The notes beneath the pieces are model-generated. The model searched no databases. It was not told where the DNA came from and saw only the letters and a program-made list of their open reading frames with translations. 64,000 nucleotides of DNA. It comes from Paraburkholderia caffeinitolerans (GTDB lineage: Bacteria; Pseudomonadota; Gammaproteobacteria; Burkholderiales; Burkholderiaceae). The number at the start of each line of letters is the position of its first letter. Within the stretch, counting starts at the first letter, position 1. A program made the position numbers and the translations under genes. Location of the stretch: positions 1-64,000 of the forward strand of contig NZ_CADIKL010000034.1 in assembly GCF_902859945.1 (NCBI RefSeq), written 5' to 3'. This document shows, one piece after another, positions 1-9,446 of this stretch.

Positions 1-1017
<1,017 letters not shown>

Positions 1018-1060
1018 TTCATTTCGCAAACCTTACGAATAGTTCCTAACACGCTCTAGC

Positions 1061-1816
1061 TCATGAGATCGTGGAGCCTCCATCTGGCGCTTGAATCGAA
1101 CCAGTCGTCATACGCGAGTCGTCTGATGCCAAATAGAGCGCAGTGAGCGCAATATCTTCAGGGTAAGCGAGGCCCAGATGATTTCGTGAGACATGTTCAC
1201 TTGCTCCGACGGCTGTCTTAATTCGCTCGGCAACGCGTGGCGTCATCGTTATAGTCGGCGCAATGGCATTGACACGAATACGCTTGGAGGCAAACTCAAC
1301 AGCAAGGGAGCGAGTGAGTGCCGCGACACCTCCTTTGGCGGCGGTATAACAATCCACGCCGGGACAGCCAATCAACGCCACGTTCGAAGTTGTATTAATG
1401 ATGGCCCCTCCTCCCACCCTGACGATATGAGGAATGACAAGCTTGCAGCCGAGGAAAGTACCCCAGAGGTCAAGCTTGATTGCTCGCCAGAACTCGTCAA
1501 CGGGGGCGTCGACCACATTGTTGTCTCGCGGAGTGGATCCTCCCGCATTGTTGTAGAGGATGTTGATGTTCCCGAACGCGGACAAGGCCATGTCGATCAT
1601 CGCTAACATGCTTTGCTCCTCGGTCACGTCGGTATGCACCGCGATAGCGCGTCCATCGGCGTTTGCAATCTCCTCCGCAACTTTGCAGGCACCCTCGTGA
1701 TCGATGTCTGCAATTACAACACTAGCGCCCTCGCGAGCGAACAGCAACGCTGAGCTACGGCCAATGCCATTCGCCGCGCCCGTGATAATGGCAGTTTTTC
1801 CTTCCAGACGGCCCAT
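1061..1816 (-). CDS. SDR-family NAD(P)-dependent oxidoreductase
   Basis: A complete 251-residue classical short-chain dehydrogenase. Visible features are the cofactor glycine motif TGAANGIG (about residue 12), the NNAGG motif near residue 90, the catalytic YTAAK near residue 157, and the C-terminal APDGGST stretch. These enzymes oxidise or reduce alcohol/keto groups in the cytosol. The ATG at 1816 has AGGAGATAATTAA in front. It stands alone between an IS21 remnant and the CobW/amidohydrolase operon, so the substrate is unknown. A role in the neighbouring catabolic block is only a guess. Confidence 0.9.
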   Translation of the reverse strand: MGRLEGKTAIITGAANGIGRSSALLFAREGASVVIADIDHEGACKVAEEIANADGRAIAVHTDVTEEQSMLAMIDMALSAFGNINILYNNAGGSTPRDNNVVDAPVDEFWRAIKLDLWGTFLGCKLVIPHIVRVGGGAIINTTSNVALIGCPGVDCYTAAKGGVAALTRSLAVEFASKRIRVNAIAPTITMTPRVAERIKTAVGASEHVSRNHLGLAYPEDIALTALYLASDDSRMTTGSIQAPDGGSTIS

Positions 1817-1877
1817 TTAATTATCTCCTTGAAGAATCGTTGTTTAGAGAACGTGAAACTGTTTAATTAACTTTTTC

Positions 1878-1936
1878 TGAGGTCAAATGAAATATGCATA
1901 CAGTCGCAATGGCATGTAGTTGCGCAGCTGACCTCA
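1878..1936. promoter_or_regulatory. Widely spaced inverted repeat upstream of the SDR gene
   Basis: TGAGGTCA at 1878-1885 and its complement TGACCTCA at 1929-1936 are exact 8-base arms 43 bases apart, in the AT-rich leader upstream of the SDR start. They could be paired operator half-sites, but no regulator is known. Confidence 0.3.
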
Positions 1937-2234
1937 GCCACTTTTACCGGTCCACTTCCCGAGTAACTGCTGCACCATCAAGTCCGGCCATTTGACAGAC
2001 CTCTCGCAAGGGCAACCTAGGTCCGTGGCTCCACGCCGGTCAAAGGCGGCCCTCATAGGGTTGATTTCTGCGCAAGACTGCCCGCTGGGGATGAGGGCAT
2101 CCAGTGGGAGAAAAAGCGTGGGGCACAAGGCTTATTCAAGCACCGCCACGGTGGGATTTGCATTACGCAGAGGCTCCCTAGAACTTGCGGTCCGTCCGCA
2201 GCAGCTTGGGGAAGCGCGTGGTAGGTACTGAAAG
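1937..2234. other. No recognisable gene between SDR leader and cobW-like gene
   Basis: About 300 bases holding only short overlapping open frames on both strands, none with a convincing ribosome site or a family resemblance I can name. It may be decayed DNA from the element-rich left edge. Nothing else was seen. Confidence 0.5.
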
Positions 2235-3194
2235 TCACCGCGCACGCGCCCGCTCAAACGCCCGGTCCAGCACCCTGAGGTCGAAATCCGCAGGCGTGCC
2301 AATGGCCACCAGCTGCGCTTCGTCGCCGGCACGATATTCAGGCGCAGGCGTCAACTGAAAGCGCCGGCCGGCCCATTGCAGCATTTGCCATTGCTCGGGC
2401 GCGCTGGACAGACGCAAAAAACCTTTGATGCGCAGGACTTCAGCTGGCAGCTTGTCGAGCTGCTCCTGCAGGCGTTGTGCATCCAGCAGGCCCTGATCTA
2501 GGCATTGCCAGCGAAAGAATGCCGTGTCATGCCGCTTGACCTGCCAGGCTCCGGGCTGACCCAAGCGTGCGCCGCGCCCATGCTCCCTTTCCTGCGGCGT
2601 GTGGAGCAGTAAGTCCAGTGGTAGCGCGCCGTTCACGGCATCCAGGATGGGCGCGCGCGGTGCGGTTTCGGCCAGCCAGACGTGCAGTTCGCGGAGCTGT
2701 GCCGGGCTAATTAAATCGGTCTTGTTCAGCACCAGCATGTCGGCGGCGCGCAGCTGGCTCAAAACGACCTCGCCGACATAGCGGTCCCGAGCATGCTGAC
2801 GTACGGACGTGGCGTCCACCAGCACGATCACGGCGTCCAGCCGCAGGCGCGGCCCTATCAGGCCGACCTGGGCGACTTTCCAGGGATCGGAGACGCCGCT
2901 GGTTTCGATGATGATGCGCTCGGGCGGCTGTTCCATGACGCGCAGCAGCGCTTGGGAAAAGTCGGCTCCCACGCTGCAGCACATGCAGCCATTGGTCAGT
3001 TGGATGACTTCGTCAGACCGCCATGCAATCACGTTTGCATCGATGTTCACGCTGCCGAAATCGTTGATCAACAGCGTGGTGCGCTCGCTCAGACCGCTGC
3101 TCAGGATATGGTTGAGCAGCGTGGTCTTGCCCGCGCCAAGAAAGCCACCGATCACCGTCAGGCGAGTAGGGCCGGAATGCAGCGCGGCTGTCAT
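2235..3194 (-). CDS. CobW/P47K-family GTPase (metallochaperone-like)
   Basis: A 319-residue cytosolic G3E GTPase. It shows Walker A (GGFLGAGKTT, about residue 15), the family's metal-binding GCMCC (about residue 72), ETSG, the guanine-specificity NKTD, and a CobW C-terminal domain. Relatives deliver Zn, Co, Fe or Ni to client enzymes using GTP. The open frame extends further upstream, but the ATG at 3194 is chosen because it overlaps the stop of the amidohydrolase by four bases (ATGA), implying coupled translation. The likely client is that amidohydrolase (inference). Confidence 0.88.
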   Translation of the reverse strand: MTAALHSGPTRLTVIGGFLGAGKTTLLNHILSSGLSERTTLLINDFGSVNIDANVIAWRSDEVIQLTNGCMCCSVGADFSQALLRVMEQPPERIIIETSGVSDPWKVAQVGLIGPRLRLDAVIVLVDATSVRQHARDRYVGEVVLSQLRAADMLVLNKTDLISPAQLRELHVWLAETAPRAPILDAVNGALPLDLLLHTPQEREHGRGARLGQPGAWQVKRHDTAFFRWQCLDQGLLDAQRLQEQLDKLPAEVLRIKGFLRLSSAPEQWQMLQWAGRRFQLTPAPEYRAGDEAQLVAIGTPADFDLRVLDRAFERARAR

Positions 3195-4858
3195 GCCTGG
3201 TGCACGGGCATGACGCGCCCGCCCAGCACCGTACCCCAGACCCGTACGTCCTTGAGCCGTTCGGGCGCCACGACCAGCGGGTCGTCTTCCAGCACCGCAA
3301 AATCTGCGAACTTGCCGCATTCGATGCTACCGATTTCATGGTCCATCTTGAGCGTCCAGGCCGTGCCTAGCGTGATGGCATGCAAGGCATCCGCAACGCT
3401 AATGCGCTCGCTCTCACCCAGCACACGCCCCGACAGGGTCAGCCGGTTGGTCGCGCACCAGGCGGTGAACAAAGGCCCTAGCGGCGTCACCGGTGCATCC
3501 GAGTGCATGCCGAAAGGCACGCCACAGCGCAAGGCGCTCGCTGCGGGGTTCATGCGCTGCGCCCGCTCCGGACCCATGGTCTTGGCATAGTGGGCATCGC
3601 CCCAGTAATAGATATGGTTGCTGAAAAAGTTGGCGCACAGGCCCAGCTCGGCCATGCGCGCGAGCTGGGCTCCATCCACCATCTGGGCATGCTGCAGCGT
3701 ATGCCGGTGGCCCTGGCGCGGGTGCATGGCCAGCACCTGCGAGACCGCGTCAATGGCCACTTCGGAGGCTTCGTCGCCATTGGTGTGCATATGCACCTGG
3801 AAGCCTTCGCGGTGGTAGCTCGCCAGCTGGCTGGCGAGCTGGGACGGCGGCAGCAGCCACAGACCGTTGCCGCTGGAGCCGGTGTTGCCCGGGTTCTGGT
3901 AGTAATGCGGCCAGCGCAGGCGCGCGGTAAAGCCCTGGATAGATCCGTCGATCACCAGTTTCACCAGGCCAAAACGCAATTTGTCGGTGTTGTACTCGCA
4001 CACTGCCTTGAGATGTGCAGGACCCTCTTGGCCCTTGAAGAGCAATGGGGCGAATGCAGGGATCAGGCGAATGGGAAATGCCGGATCGTCGGTTGCCGCA
4101 CGCAAATTGGCAATGCCCGTTTCGCTCAGGGGATTGGCCAGGTCAGTCGACGTCGTAATGCCGACCCGCCGTGCAATATTCGCAAAGTTCCTGGCTGCGT
4201 TCCTGTCCTCTCCGAAGTTGAATCCCACAGTTTCCCGAAGCAGCTGGAGCACCGGAAACATGGCCGCGAACTCCTGCAGTTCACCGCTCGGATCGCCGTT
4301 GTCGTCCCTGGGAACGCCGTCGATTGCCGTGTGCCGGTCAATGCCCACCCTCGCAAGCGTCGCGCGATTGACGTTCAGCAGGTGGTTGCTCATATGCAGG
4401 ATCACCACGGGGCGCTGCGTCGACACACGGTCAAGATCGTGTGCGCTCATACGCGGGCCATTGCCGAAGAAGATAGGATCGAATCCCCACGCAAGCAGAG
4501 GTTGTGACGGATCGCCCAGTTCACGCGCTGCCGCGGCAAGGCGTGCCACCACGTCGTCGATCGACTTGAGTCCCGGCCACACTTTGCCATCCGGGTCGCA
4601 ACGGTCGAAATACCCGACATAGACGTGCTCCCACATGCTGCCTTCCAGCAGGTGGGCATGGCCTTCGACAAATCCAGGCATTAGTGTCTTGTCTGCAAAC
4701 GAATTGTCCAGCGTCGCGTCGTCCCAGCCACTCATCTCGTCGAGCGTACCGACCGCCAGAATACGGCCATCGCGTACCGCAACATGGGTCGCATATGGGC
4801 GGCTACGATTCATGGTGATGATCTTCTTCGCGGAAAAAATCACGGTCCTCGATTTCAT
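3191..4858 (-). CDS. YtcJ-like metal-dependent amidohydrolase
   Basis: A complete 555-residue protein of the amidohydrolase superfamily, YtcJ/exoenzyme-regulatory branch. Metal-ligand signatures are HAH in GFVEGHAHLL (about residue 67), DGSIQGFTA around residue 310, the His of VHMHTNGDEA, and the catalytic Asp in HSDAPVTPLG. Members hydrolyse amides, esters or formyl groups with one or two divalent metals. No signal peptide is seen. It is the first gene of a pair with the CobW GTPase (four-base overlap) and lies downstream of an MFS transporter and porin, so import followed by hydrolysis of a small molecule is likely. Substrate unknown. Confidence 0.85.
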   Translation of the reverse strand: MKSRTVIFSAKKIITMNRSRPYATHVAVRDGRILAVGTLDEMSGWDDATLDNSFADKTLMPGFVEGHAHLLEGSMWEHVYVGYFDRCDPDGKVWPGLKSIDDVVARLAAAARELGDPSQPLLAWGFDPIFFGNGPRMSAHDLDRVSTQRPVVILHMSNHLLNVNRATLARVGIDRHTAIDGVPRDDNGDPSGELQEFAAMFPVLQLLRETVGFNFGEDRNAARNFANIARRVGITTSTDLANPLSETGIANLRAATDDPAFPIRLIPAFAPLLFKGQEGPAHLKAVCEYNTDKLRFGLVKLVIDGSIQGFTARLRWPHYYQNPGNTGSSGNGLWLLPPSQLASQLASYHREGFQVHMHTNGDEASEVAIDAVSQVLAMHPRQGHRHTLQHAQMVDGAQLARMAELGLCANFFSNHIYYWGDAHYAKTMGPERAQRMNPAASALRCGVPFGMHSDAPVTPLGPLFTAWCATNRLTLSGRVLGESERISVADALHAITLGTAWTLKMDHEIGSIECGKFADFAVLEDDPLVVAPERLKDVRVWGTVLGGRVMPVHQA

Positions 4859-4892
4859 AGGGATATCTCTTCAGGTAGTGACTCGAATCGGG

Positions 4893-6188
4893 TCAAACGG
4901 ATTTATGTTCGCGGAACAGCAACAGGGCCGTATAGGAGATCGCGCCGCAGCCCATCATGAACCAGGCAGGGGACATCGGATCGCCACTGAATTTGATCAG
5001 CCAGGTGACGAACAACTGGGCACATCCACCGACGACGGAAACTCCTATGCTGTAGATGATGCTCAATGCACTGGCCCGCACCCTGGCCGGAAATGCTTCG
5101 AGTAGCAGCAGGAGGAACGCACCACTGCCGAGCGATGCCACCGCCATCATGCCGCCTATCAAAAGGAGTGCCTGCCAGAGGGCCTGAGTGTTTGCCAGCA
5201 TGGCAAACAGCGGGTAGACCAGCAGGGGCGGCAAAAGCATGGACACGAGGAGGATGGGCTTGCGCCGCGGCATGCGATCGGCCAGTCGTCCGGACAAGGG
5301 GGCCGTAACCAGTAGAACGGCGCTGGATACGATGCTCGCAAGATAGGATGTCGAACTCGGGAAATGCAGTTGCTGCATCAGATAGGTTGGCATGTACAGG
5401 ACAATGATGTACAGCAGCGAGGAGTTGAGCAGCATCATCAGGACGCCGAGAAACACCGGGCGGCGATAGCCTTTCCACAAATCGGTGAGCGGCGTTCCCG
5501 CGGCCTGGGTGACGTCGAAGGTCTCCGACATCTGGGAGCGGATATACAAGCCGACCGGCGCGATGCTCAAACCAATCGCAAAGCCTACTCGCCATCCCCA
5601 CGAATGGAACTGCTCGGGCGGTACGTACTTGGTCAGTGTGAAGGCAACCAGCGCACCCGCTAGCGTCGCGGCCCCTTGACACGCGGTCTGCCAACTGACC
5701 ACGTGCCCGCGTGAGCGCGGAGCGCTCGACTCCATGGCCAGCGTCGTGGCTGCTCCGAACTCGCCACCGAGCGAAAAACCTTGCAGCAGACGGCCAACAA
5801 GCAGGATGATCGGCGCGGCTACGCCAATCCGGCTATACGGCGGACAAAGGGTAATCAGCAGGACACCCAGCGCCATCAGCATGATGGTCAGCAAGAGCGT
5901 GAACTTGCGGCCGCGCCGGTCGGCCATGCTGCCGAAATACAGGCTGCCGAGCGGTCGAATCAAAAAGCCAATGGCAAACACGGATACGGAAAGCAGCAAG
6001 GCGCCATAGTCGCCCGCCGGCGCAAAGAACTGCTGCCCGATTACGATCGCAAAATAGCTGAAGATGGTGTTGTCGTAAACTTCCAGGCCACTTCCCAGTG
6101 AAGTCGCCATGATCAGTTTGAAATTGGACTGACGTGTCTGTGATGGGCGGGCTTCACTGGCCATCTTGGCTTCGAGGTGCATTGTCAT
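4893..6188 (-). CDS. MFS transporter, metabolite:H+ symporter (MHS) type
   Basis: A 431-residue inner-membrane protein with about 12 hydrophobic helices. The motif RPLGSLYFGSMADRRGRK (about residues 77-94) is the family's helix 2-3 signature, and the long opening resembles the alpha-ketoglutarate/proline symporters of the MHS subfamily. The start at 6188 gives an acceptable N-terminus; MASEARPSQ a few codons later is also possible. It lies 34 bases upstream of the amidohydrolase and 44 bases downstream of the porin, all on the same strand, so the four genes probably form one uptake-and-hydrolysis operon. Confidence 0.88.
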   Translation of the reverse strand: MTMHLEAKMASEARPSQTRQSNFKLIMATSLGSGLEVYDNTIFSYFAIVIGQQFFAPAGDYGALLLSVSVFAIGFLIRPLGSLYFGSMADRRGRKFTLLLTIMLMALGVLLITLCPPYSRIGVAAPIILLVGRLLQGFSLGGEFGAATTLAMESSAPRSRGHVVSWQTACQGAATLAGALVAFTLTKYVPPEQFHSWGWRVGFAIGLSIAPVGLYIRSQMSETFDVTQAAGTPLTDLWKGYRRPVFLGVLMMLLNSSLLYIIVLYMPTYLMQQLHFPSSTSYLASIVSSAVLLVTAPLSGRLADRMPRRKPILLVSMLLPPLLVYPLFAMLANTQALWQALLLIGGMMAVASLGSGAFLLLLLEAFPARVRASALSIIYSIGVSVVGGCAQLFVTWLIKFSGDPMSPAWFMMGCGAISYTALLLFREHKSV

Positions 6189-6232
6189 CGTTTATCGCTC
6201 GCCGGAATGGGCCAGAGACCCACTCGCAGAGG

Positions 6233-7411
6233 TTAGAAATTATGCAGCACGCCAATGGTCGTAGAGACCACGGACTTGCTCATGGCAGGCAATGGGAATG
6301 CGTCCGTTGTGTCGAAGTTGTAGGTCTGCGCCGACTTCGGTCCGTTCTTTAGGAAGCCGAAACGGGCATAGAGCGAGGTGCGTTTGGAAAGGAAATAATC
6401 TTCGCCGAGCGTAACGCCCCAGGCGTGATTGCCAGTTTGCGTGGTATCGCGATACCCCACGCTAGCCCGCAGCAGATTGCGGCTGATCATCTTTTCCGCG
6501 CCCAATACCAGCGTCTGCGACGAATGGTCTCCAGGGAAGCGGGGGTGATTCCACAGATAGGACGCCGCGCCCGTGAAGCCACCGAAATCGTGCAGATACG
6601 AAAGCAGAACATTGTCTGTGCGCACCGACGGTTCAATCGTCGCATCGTGCAAGCACGGGGTTGAGGCACTCGGGTCTGCATCGCAGTAGGTTTGCGAGTA
6701 TGACGCCGTCGCAATATTCTTGCTGGTCGCATAGGCGAACGTGATCGATGCGTTCTTTGTCCTGGGGCCGACCGTCTGGTTGCTCTTCAACGCGTAGAAA
6801 AGATTGGCGCTAAAGGGCCCGAAATTCGGCGTGGTGTAGCTGATCGAATTGTTGACCCGGCTGAGGTCGACGTTGGCCCCGTAGCCGAGATCCGAGTAGC
6901 CGCTCAGGTAGGCGGAGATGGAATGATGGCCATTGGCGAGAAAGACATCGGAGCCGATTGCCATGGCGCCTTCGCCGCTCAACTGTCTGCCGACGGACAC
7001 CGTACCCCAGACCGGACTGCTCAGCCCCACATACGACGCACGGTTAAAAAACGAAGTCTGACTTTGCACCGTGCCGTTATTCAGGTTGAAAGCGCTTTCG
7101 AGGCGGAAGAAGGCGGTCCACTGGCTGCCCAGGTACTCCTGGCCATAGATCCCCCACTTGGAAGCGTACTCATTGCCACTTTCGACACGGGTAACGGTTT
7201 TGCCGCCGGCATTCGTATAGTCGAGTCCCACGTCCATGGATCCGTAGATCGAGACCATGCTCGTGGCCGGTACCACGCCGAATACACCGGGGCCGCCGCC
7301 GACGGCTTCGTAGCCAATGATGTCCCGCATCGAGTCGGCTTCGGCCGCTGTCATCGGCGCGAGGCACGCAGTCAATGCGGCTGCGAGCGTTGCTAGTTTT
7401 ATGTGTTTCAT
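6233..7411 (-). CDS. General diffusion porin (OmpC-type, Burkholderiaceae)
   Basis: A 392-residue outer-membrane trimeric porin. A signal peptide (MKHIKLATLAAALTACLAP...AEA) is followed by VYGSMDVGLDY-like first-strand sequence, alternating beta strands and the C-terminal Phe (VLHNF) required for barrel assembly. The frame is open further upstream through a TTG codon, but that region is the ribosome site (TTGAGGAGACTT), so the ATG at 7411 is the start. It heads the transporter/amidohydrolase/CobW run and is presumably its outer-membrane entry route. Confidence 0.9.
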   Translation of the reverse strand: MKHIKLATLAAALTACLAPMTAAEADSMRDIIGYEAVGGGPGVFGVVPATSMVSIYGSMDVGLDYTNAGGKTVTRVESGNEYASKWGIYGQEYLGSQWTAFFRLESAFNLNNGTVQSQTSFFNRASYVGLSSPVWGTVSVGRQLSGEGAMAIGSDVFLANGHHSISAYLSGYSDLGYGANVDLSRVNNSISYTTPNFGPFSANLFYALKSNQTVGPRTKNASITFAYATSKNIATASYSQTYCDADPSASTPCLHDATIEPSVRTDNVLLSYLHDFGGFTGAASYLWNHPRFPGDHSSQTLVLGAEKMISRNLLRASVGYRDTTQTGNHAWGVTLGEDYFLSKRTSLYARFGFLKNGPKSAQTYNFDTTDAFPLPAMSKSVVSTTIGVLHNF

Positions 7412-7860
7412 AAGTCTCCTCAAGTCATTCTTGTTATGGCTCTGCCGGCTGCCTACGGCGATGCTCGCCGCGACCTCCCGTCCAATCCACCTATCTGCAT
7501 CCCAGCATAAATCGTTTTGAGCGATTAGATTTGCGAAGTTTCACGCATAACATCGTTTCAGGCCGCATTTGAACGAATTCTAGGCGTTAAAAAATATTTT
7601 TTGCAATCACAACATACATAGGGACTTCCCGTAAGTTAATTTTGGACTAAAATTTACGAGAAAATTAGATCAAAAATGTTTTATGATCTGTGTTGATGAA
7701 TGTATTGCGCTTGAATGGCGGCGGATCGGCAGCGAACTCTGGCGCTCTGGAGGCTGTTTGTCCGTCCTGACATGCGTGTGAACCGTGCTGTACCCCGCCG
7801 CTACCGTGCGGTGCTCGCGGCTGCGAGACTCGACCAAAAATCTAGGCAGGAGACAAACAA
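7412..7860. promoter_or_regulatory. Divergent promoter region, porin operon versus DUF35/thiolase operon
   Basis: This 449-base gap separates two divergent operons and is much richer in A+T than its surroundings between about 7560 and 7700. It contains a 14-base palindrome of six A, TA and six T at 7589-7602, and GATC-bounded AT-rich sequence near 7667-7688. No promoter boxes can be assigned with confidence. The regulator encoded at 9447 is a candidate binder. Confidence 0.45.
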
Positions 7861-8276
7861 TGATTGAGAAGTCCGATGCGCCGCTGGCGCACCCGAGCCT
7901 GTATGGGGCCGGCACAGAGGGAGTGCCCGTGATCTTCGCTGGCCGCTGCACCCATTGCGGGCGCGTGGGCTTTCCCCGGCAGGCTTACGGCTGCGAGGCC
8001 TGCGGGGCACATGGCGCTGCACTGGCGGACATGGATCTGCCGGCCGACGGTGAACTGATCTCCTTCGCGGAAGTGCATCGCCATCATGGCGCCGATATCG
8101 ACACGCCCTTCGTGATGGCGGAAGTCCGGCTGGATGGCGGTCCGCTATTGCGCGCCACGCTCGCACCGCGCCGCGCCGTTGGGCTCAAGGTCGGCGCGCG
8201 CTTGCGCGGGATGCTGGTGGCCGGTGACCGGCCGGGCGCCGCGCTCGAGTTGCGTTTCGCGCCGGTGGAGGGCTGA
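7861..8276 (+). CDS. DUF35 zinc-ribbon/OB-fold protein, partner of thiolase-like protein
   Basis: A 138-residue protein with an N-terminal rubredoxin-like zinc ribbon (CTHCGRVGFP...YGCEACG, two CxxC knuckles at about residues 30-52) and a C-terminal OB-fold. DUF35 proteins are obligate subunits of thiolase-like or aldolase partners acting on acyl-CoA. The ATG at 7861 follows AGGAGACAAACA, and the longer open frame upstream lacks this support. Its stop is two bases before the thiolase-like gene, so the two are almost certainly co-expressed and probably form a complex. Confidence 0.85.
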
Positions 8277-8278
8277 TC

Positions 8279-9430
8279 ATGCACAATGCGCTTGCTGCGC
8301 TGCGGCCGGTCTATGTGATTGGCGTAGGCAATCATCGTTATCAGCGCCGGTCGGCGACATCGTATGTGGAACTCGGACTCACCGCCGTGCGTGCAGCGCT
8401 TGCCGACGCCGGGGTCGAATGGTCCGCGGTGAACGCTGCCTATTGCGCCACGACGCAGCTCGACATGGCGCCCGCCCGGCCGATGCTGCGCCATCTCGGC
8501 TGCACGGGAATCCCCATGCAACAGGTCGAAAACGCCTCGGCTTCCGGGTCCACCGCCTTTCGCAATGCAGTGATCGACGTGGCTTCGGGGATGAGCGACA
8601 TTGCGTTGGCCATAGGGGTGGACAAGCCGCGGTCCCTCACACTCGGGATCACGCACAACGGGCTCGACTCTCTGGAGGGCGACCGGGTCTCGCCCTTCAC
8701 GCATTTCGCGCTGCTGGCCGAGAAGTACGCCGCCGAAAGCGGTGCCACAGCCGCCGATTTCGCGCGGGTCGCGGTGAAGAATCTTGGCAACGGCGCGCGC
8801 AATCCCTGGGCCCACCGCCAGCGTGCTCACAGCCTGGCGGAGATCATGAGCGGCGAACCGGTCGCCGGTTTCCTTACCCCTTTGCAGTGTTGCCCGGTCG
8901 GAGAAGGGGCCGCGGCCGTCCTGGTCGCGTCGGAAGAAGCGCTGCGTCGTCATGGAATCGAACCGCCCAGGGCCCCGCGCGTGCTGAATTCGACCGCGCG
9001 CAGCGAGCGTCTTTACCCGGACGAGACAGGCTGGGACGCGGCCCTGACCCAGGAGACGATCCTGCAGGCCTACGCCGAAGCGGACGTCACCCCCGGCCAG
9101 ATCGACATCGTCGAAATGCATGACGCTTTTACTGTCGAAGAACTGCTTTACGTTGAGCAGATGGGCCTGTGTGCGCCGGGCACGGCGGCGGCGGAACTGC
9201 GCGCCGGCGCCTTCGACATTGGCGGCCGGGTGGCCGTGAGCCCTTCAGGCGGCCTGCTGGCAATGGGGCATCCACTCGGCCCGACCGGTATAGGTCAGAT
9301 TTGCGAAATTACGCGCCAGTTGCGTGGCGAGGCCGTGGGCCGCCAGCATCATGGCGCCCGCACCGGCCTCGCTCATATGCTCGGAGCGGGCGCAGTCTGT
9401 GTGGTACATATTCTTCGCAACGAAACCTAG
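8279..9430 (+). CDS. Thiolase-superfamily protein (SCP2/Ltp2-like) with nucleophile Cys replaced by Ser
   Basis: A complete 383-residue thiolase-fold protein of the lipid-transfer-protein (SCP-x) type. The usual N-x-C-x-x-G nucleophile site reads ENASASGSTAF (about residues 83-93), so Ser stands where the acyl-accepting Cys is expected. The second catalytic region EMHDAFTVEELL (about residue 281) and the GHPLGPTG motif near residue 332 are kept. With its DUF35 partner it resembles Ltp2-type retro-aldolases, which split beta-hydroxyacyl-CoAs without a Cys nucleophile, more than classical thiolases. This functional call is inference. Confidence 0.8.
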   Translation: MHNALAALRPVYVIGVGNHRYQRRSATSYVELGLTAVRAALADAGVEWSAVNAAYCATTQLDMAPARPMLRHLGCTGIPMQQVENASASGSTAFRNAVIDVASGMSDIALAIGVDKPRSLTLGITHNGLDSLEGDRVSPFTHFALLAEKYAAESGATAADFARVAVKNLGNGARNPWAHRQRAHSLAEIMSGEPVAGFLTPLQCCPVGEGAAAVLVASEEALRRHGIEPPRAPRVLNSTARSERLYPDETGWDAALTQETILQAYAEADVTPGQIDIVEMHDAFTVEELLYVEQMGLCAPGTAAAELRAGAFDIGGRVAVSPSGGLLAMGHPLGPTGIGQICEITRQLRGEAVGRQHHGARTGLAHMLGAGAVCVVHILRNET

Positions 9431-9446
9431 AGGCTAGGAGGCCATC

